Assembly: GCF_008831285.2 (NCBI RefSeq)
Contig: NC_045140.1
Span: 30,717,640-30,730,139, forward strand
DNA length: 12,500 bases
DNA from: Nymphaea colorata
Lineage: Eukaryota > Streptophyta > Magnoliopsida > Nymphaeales > Nymphaeaceae
Direction: 5' to 3'
In this document: positions 8,497-12,500 of the stretch, piece after piece
Position numbering within the stretch: position 1 is the first letter of the stretch
Layout: each line of letters opens with the position of its first letter
Program-made: the position numbers and the translations under genes
The notes under the pieces: generated by a model
Told to the model about the DNA's origin: nothing
Databases searched by the model: none
Seen by the model: only the letters and a program-made list of their open reading frames with translations

Positions 8497-8963
8497 AGCA
8501 CAGATATACAAGAAGGCAAGGCAGAACAAGGCATGAAGTATTGGTCGAGTGGGAAGGCCCCGACCAAGGAACCTCTTGGGAGGAATTTGGGTCAGTTGCT
8601 CATCGTTTTCCCTCTTCCAGCGCTCGAGGACAAGCGCAAGGTAGGGAGGGGGAATCTGTTACGGACCTACCCGATGGTCCAGACCCAGGCGAGGCCGAAC
8701 AGCCCGAGCCAAGCATTAGGCGTAGAAGAGCGTCAGAATTGTGGGCTCGGTCCTTGCATCAGTTAGCCGAGGAAACTCCCAAGGAGGCTAACGACGCACC
8801 AGGTCAGGTTGCAGTGGGAGGAGCGGGAGGAGCAGCCAAGTCCGCAACGGTGCTCGAACAGGATAAACCTCAGGGTCACACTGAACCAGTAGTAGAACTC
8901 ACCGAGCGTAGGCTAGACGCACCCATACCGAGTTCGACTTTCTCAACCCGCGAGGTCGTCTAA
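8434..8963 (+). CDS. pol: Integrase C-terminal chromodomain and tail running into the 3' LTR
   Basis: After the third frame change the polyprotein continues as [20 protein letters not shown] chromodomain follows (about 8472-8612): PYRILKHR, then HEVLVEWEG and TSWEEF, ending HRFP. Aromatic residues stand at the expected cage positions (Tyr of PYRIL, Trp of VEWEG, Trp of SWEEF). In chromoviruses this domain reads histone marks and steers integration to particular chromatin. The tail is Pro/Glu/Ala/Gly-rich, reads straight through the polypurine tract, and continues about 102 codons into U3 until TAA at 8961-8963. The same frame is open from 8247, but that part overlaps integrase in another frame and is a shadow. 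Certainty is good for the chromodomain and moderate for the tail being translated. Confidence 0.82.
8641..8656 (+). other. Polypurine tract (plus-strand primer)
   Basis: GTAGGGAGGGGGAATC ends immediately before TGTTACGG, the proposed LTR start. A purine run (GGGAGGGGGAA) directly abutting a TG at the 3' LTR is the signature of the RNase H-resistant plus-strand primer. It lies inside the coding frame of the chromodomain tail. Confidence 0.82.
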
Positions 8964-9082
8964 GACCAAAGGTCTTAAGCGAATGGCTCGGTCAACCAGA
9001 CCGAGCCCTTATACTCCAAATACGAAGTGAGGGCGTTTACCCTCACGAGGTCCCCCTCCTTGGGCTCGCAAGGTTCAAGGAG
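8961..9082 (+). repeat. Four tandem perfect hairpins in U3, starting at the pol stop codon
   Basis: 8961-8977 is TAAGACC-AAA-GGTCTTA and includes the TAA stop. 8985-9007 is GGCTCGGTC-AACCA-GACCGAGCC (9-bp stem). 9027-9046 is GTGAGGG-CGTTTA-CCCTCAC. 9056-9082 is CTCCTTG, a 13-nt loop, then CAAGGAG. The arms are unrelated to each other, so this is not a simple repeat expansion. They lie about 180-300 bp upstream of the TATA box. A role as transcription-factor sites or RNA 3'-end structure is inference. Confidence 0.8.
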
Positions 9083-9263
9083 TCGTTTTAGCACTTAGGC
9101 GTTTATTTTAACTTTAGTACTTAGCTTTTGTTAACTCGTTTTTACTTGGCGCCTTTGAGATTCGAGGTCAAGACCTAAGCCGGCGGGTTGTGCCGAGCGC
9201 CTTGAGTTTTTTAGATTTTGGGTTTGGATCCGCGCGTGATAATCCCGGATCACTTTCTCTTTG

Positions 9264-9270
9264 TATATAT
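9264..9270 (+). promoter_or_regulatory. TATA box of the 3' LTR U3
   Basis: TATATAT is identical in sequence and context to 156-162 of the 5' LTR, about 607 bp into this complete LTR. In this copy it could drive readout transcription into the flanking rDNA, antisense to the rRNA. Confidence 0.55.
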
Positions 9271-12200
9271 TGTATTGGATCCTTTGTAATTGTATGAAAA
9301 AATTGAATTTTGGCTCATTGCGAGTTTTGGCTCTCTCTCCTCTTCGAGGACTCCATCTCTTCGACCCCCTCTCTCTACCCGAGTTAGGAGCGTCTCCACC
9401 CATCGAATCCCCTTGCCCCCGTCGTCCGTGTTGACCTCGGCCTCAAGGAAGACAAACCAGGCGGATCCCCTCCCACCGGCGGTGATCCCTCCTCGTCCAC
9501 GCTTGCCTCTACGAAGAAGATCAATAGCCCGAACATTGGTGCCTTCCCCTTGAACACGAAGGCGAAGAAAGGCTGAGTTCGGCACAAGAGAAGATCGAAG
9601 TCCCCAAGGCTTCGATTCGACGGCTTAACAAGGTTAGTACTCGGATCATTGAACTCTTCCATTCGGCTTGGAGTTGTTCGCTTCCGAGCCTCACCCGCGA
9701 CCTAGGCCCCTTGCTCGGCATACCCGAGTGACTGGTTTGAGGATCTACGGTGCCCCTCCCTTGGTGCACTCTCTTCCCCGCTTGGAATCGGTTTTCTATC
9801 CGTAGGAACCAACCCAAGCCACCCCTCACGGTTCACGACGGCTGCCTCAACAAAAAGATCACTTCTACCGTCGGCTCCAAATTGAAGTTGGCAAGAAATC
9901 CAGCGGCTTGAAGGACTCAAAATCACGGTTCAATATCGAGGTTTGGGCCTCTAAACCACTTCAGTGGAATCGCCTCTTCGTGCTGATCAACATAGTCAAA
10001 TTTGGGCAAATTCGGCCCGTGAGAAGATAGAAATCGCCTCGGCCGGTATTCTCGTTGGAGCTAAGACACCGCTGCAATTTCCGGCGTCAACCATTGTTTC
10101 CGGTGTGAAGGACAGTCCTGCCCCTCCACCACCGAAGGCCCCTGCAGTTTCGAGAAGGGCACCAGCGTCATTTGGACGAGGAGCTAACCCTAGCCGCGGC
10201 GCGTGAAGGACCGCGTCTCCCTTGGCCGCCGGTCCCGAATTGGTAAGTCTTCCTACCGCGCATCTTGGCCTTCCGTTTCTACACGTGTCCCACATCTGTC
10301 AACCCGCGTCATACCCTGTCCTCGTAGCCTGCCATGTGTCCTCTCCAGCTCGCCTAGCCCCCTCCGAGAATCCCTCTTGGATCACGAGCTCCCAGCCCGC
10401 ATTTGTCACCTCCGCCACCTTCCTTTTTGGCATATTTTCCTTTGCGTCAAACCCTAACGCCTCAGCCCTCCATCGCGCCACCTGTCCGCATCCCAGCCAC
10501 CTCGTGTCCAGTCATCATCCTACGTGTCTGCCACCTGTCTCACCAGGTCCCACTTGGAGTCTCGCCCAGTCCACGCGGCTGCCACCTCATCTAACCGCGT
10601 GCCACCTACACCCGAGATTTGGCAAGTCCCTCGCCGCGCGCTCCCCCTTCCCGTTTTCTCGCCTACCTCCTCCACCTTCATCTCAACCCTAATCCGCAGC
10701 TTATCTCCACCGTTCCTTGCCTCCACGTGTCACCCATCCACCGGAGAGAGAGACTCGAATAATCTCGAGTGCCACCTCTTTGATTGCCTAATCTCCTTAG
10801 CAATCAAGCTCGATCTCTTCCTACCTTCTAGGAAAGTGATCGCCACCCTCCTCTTACTCGCTAGCCTTTCCCCTAGCGAGCTACCCTTGACCGTTGATCT
10901 TGCCACGTGGCAAGACCCGACGCACTCACTTGGCTAGACCGCCAAGACCGAGCCCACCTAGCTAGGTCAACCTCACGCGTCATCCAACCTAGGAGTTCAC
11001 TACCCACATTTGAACCGAACCCACTCGACCTTAGGACTTAGTCAACCCTCTGACTTTCCGTCTTAGCCCACTAGGTCAACCCTTCAGTTTGACCTAACCC
11101 TAGTCATCTCGAGCCTACCTCGAGATTGCCCGAACCCACTTCACCCGGACCCATCACTTGGTCCAGTAGTCAGGCTACCTTCTAGAACCCACTATCGCAC
11201 TCGGTCTCTCTTGACCAACTTCCCCGAGCTTAGGCTCAGCCCTAGCCAAACCGCATTGGCCTACCATCGTAGTTAGAAACCCTAACATCCCTCCTAAACC
11301 TCACCTCCCCCCTCGGCCTACCCCTACCTTAACCTCCCTAAACCAGACCGACACTACCCTACTAGAGCCCAGTCGTTGCCGAGCCCAGCCAGCCTTAGTT
11401 AGGATTAGGCGTAGCTGTTCCGTCGGCCACCCTCGTGGTCGACTCTCTTCCGTCGGCACCCAGCCGACGCCCGTGGCCGAGCCACACCCGAAGGAAGGCA
11501 GGTAGGCGTTGCCGCTTCCGGCACTCGCCCCCCTCGTCACTCTGCCGGAGTACGTGTAGCAGCAGCAGCGGCACCGGCGCACTCAGACGCGCGCTTCCCG
11601 CCGTCCTTTCGTCTACGCCGTCGACACCCGTCACGCGGCCAGCGTCGGCCGAGCCACCTTGGCCGACTCTCTCTCTCTACGCCAGCATCGTCGGCGTCCA
11701 GCGGCAGACAGGCCGTGCGCTCCCCGCCGGTCTCCAGCCCGTGCAGCAAGCTCCGAGGAGGCTCGCCTCAAGTGGACTTCTTCGATCCGTAGCTGCAATA
11801 TCCGAGGCACGGTCTTAGCCTCGGATCCCTCTCGGACAGCCAAGGAATCACCTTGGCCGGTATCATCTCCTTAACCCCCTTGTAGTTTCGGGTGGGAGTA
11901 TTTGCTTTTGCGTTAGGGACTTGTTAGTTTGCTTAATTTCCTGTTTTAGCCCGGGCTTAGACCCATCGTCCGTCTCGTGGTACCTCGGAGGCCGTAGGCC
12001 AAAGACACGACCACCGCGGGCCTAGCCGTCCTATTTGGGAAAGGGCGTGGTTTGTTCGTTAGTCGTGGTTTGATTGTGGCTTGTGAGTGAGTTGCGAGTG
12101 ATTCTTGTATCGAACGCGTTTGTAAAGCCTCGCATCCGGTTTTAGTTTGATTGTAGTAGGATAAGCCGTAGCTAGGTTTTTGGTAAAGGGTAACCCGCAC

Positions 12201-12370
12201 TTGTATTCCATTTCCTTGGGATTTTTTGCGCCGGGGTCCTGTCCGGCCGGGTAGACCTTGTATTTAATTTGCTAGGATTTTTTGGTTTTTAGATTACCTC
12301 AAGGAGACTTGGGAACTAGGACTCGTGCTTGGTTCGCGCTTTCTAGCCGCAACCGGGTGAGTGCCTAACA

Positions 12371-12500
12371 CCCTCCAATGGATCCTCGTTAAGGGGTTTA
12401 GATTGTACTCATTCCAATTACCAGACTCGAAGAGCCCGGTATTGTTATGTATTGTCACTACCTCCCCGTGTCAGGATTGGGTAATTTGCGCGCCTGCTGC
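12371..12500 (-). rRNA. 18S rRNA gene fragment, interrupted by the element (antisense to it)
   Basis: Read on the - strand, these 130 bases are recognisable nuclear small-subunit rRNA. They run from GCAGCAGGCGCGCAAATTAC through ACACGGGGAGGTAGTGACAA and GGTAATTGGAATGAGTACAA to AACGAGGATCCATTGGAGGG. In an intact gene CAAGTCTGGTGCCAGC, leading into the universal 530 loop, would follow; here the gene is cut by the LTR end. The position is roughly nucleotide 550 of the 18S (approximate, from memory). I notice a few departures from the common plant sequence: ACATAAC where I expect AAATAAC, AAACCCC where I expect AAATCCC, and possibly one T missing in GGGCTCTTCGAG. These could be lineage differences, a decaying rDNA copy, or sequence errors. 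The fragment runs off the window edge. Confidence 0.95.

Larger units (their letters stand above)
1..12370 (+). mobile_element. Ty3/gypsy chromovirus LTR retrotransposon, nearly complete
   Basis: Two long direct repeats (1-3261 and 8657-12370) bracket a 5.4 kb internal region. The internal region has, in order, an initiator tRNA-Met primer-binding site, Gag with a zinc knuckle, aspartic protease, reverse transcriptase, RNase H, integrase and chromodomain, then a polypurine tract. Integrase after RNase H defines Ty3/gypsy, and the C-terminal chromodomain places it among chromoviruses. The C-X2-C-X7-H-X-C knuckle resembles Reina/Galadriel/Tcn1-type plant chromoviruses as I remember them; the clade call is tentative. 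Full length would be about 12.8 kb, but the first ~454 bp lie before the window. The coding region is broken by three frame changes, so as written it is non-autonomous, unless those are sequence errors. The target is 18S rDNA. Certainty is high for the class and moderate for the clade. Confidence 0.97.
8657..12370 (+). repeat. 3' LTR, complete (3714 bp)
   Basis: It starts TGTTA right after the polypurine tract and ends TAACA, giving a perfect 5-bp terminal inverted repeat. From 9111 on it is a near copy of the 5' LTR, and the copy ends at 12370 where the two downstream sequences diverge. U3 (about 8657-9295) contains the end of the pol frame, four hairpins at 8961-9082, and the TATA box at 9264-9270. 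The rest is probable R-U5. Hairpin clusters equivalent to those of the 5' LTR lie at 10753-11126, 11644-11667, 11800-11826 and 11839-11857. At 3.7 kb it is long for an LTR. No separate gene is convincing in it. Confidence 0.93.

Noticed and set aside
9111-12370. LTR starting at 9111, where visible similarity with the window start begins
   Set aside because: That point only reflects the window edge at base 1. The polypurine tract and TGTTA end at 8657, matching TAACA at 12370, give a better boundary.
1-12500. CRISPR arrays, tRNA genes or bacterial operons
   Set aside because: There are no regularly spaced identical repeats, the tRNA-like signal is only the 12-nt primer-binding site, and the content is that of a eukaryotic retrotransposon in rDNA.

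Overview
The window is almost entirely one long LTR retrotransposon of the Ty3/gypsy (Metaviridae) chromovirus type, on the + strand. The 5' edge lies inside the 5' LTR, and the last 130 bases are host DNA. The host is a land plant or close streptophyte relative: the primer-binding site matches the initiator-methionine tRNA, the Gag zinc knuckle and the RT/RNase H/integrase motifs are of plant chromovirus type, and the flank is nuclear 18S rDNA. I cannot name the species. GC-rich LTRs and a Reina/Galadriel/Tcn1-like Gag fit a non-seed plant, but that is a weak inference.

Layout: 1-3261 is the 5' LTR, lacking about 454 bp that lie upstream of the window. 3264-3275 is the primer-binding site. 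3276-3822 is an untranslated, structured leader. 3823-8963 is the gag-pro-RT-RNase H-integrase-chromodomain region, split over three reading-frame changes near 4276-4283, 6594-6598 and 8430-8436. 8641-8656 is the polypurine tract. 8657-12370 is a complete 3' LTR of 3714 bp with TGTTA...TAACA ends. 12371-12500 is an antisense piece of 18S rRNA gene, cut at the insertion junction. The whole element would be about 12.8 kb.

How the parts work together: the U3 promoter (TATA at 9264, equivalent to 156) drives a genomic RNA. Initiator tRNA-Met primes minus-strand DNA at the PBS, and the polypurine tract primes the plus strand. Gag packages the RNA, protease matures the polyprotein, RT/RNase H copies it, and integrase with a C-terminal chromodomain inserts the copy. 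The last ~102 codons of the polyprotein lie inside U3 of the LTR.

Most notable points: (1) the element sits inside an 18S rRNA gene, in opposite orientation, just before the 530-loop region; (2) the non-coding parts of the LTR are studded with unrelated perfect hairpins and palindromes, including four in about 120 bp beginning exactly at the stop codon; (3) the two LTRs are nearly identical and differ mostly by short, often homopolymer indels, so the three frame breaks may be sequence errors or very recent; (4) the protease active-site triplet reads D-C-G instead of D-S/T-G.
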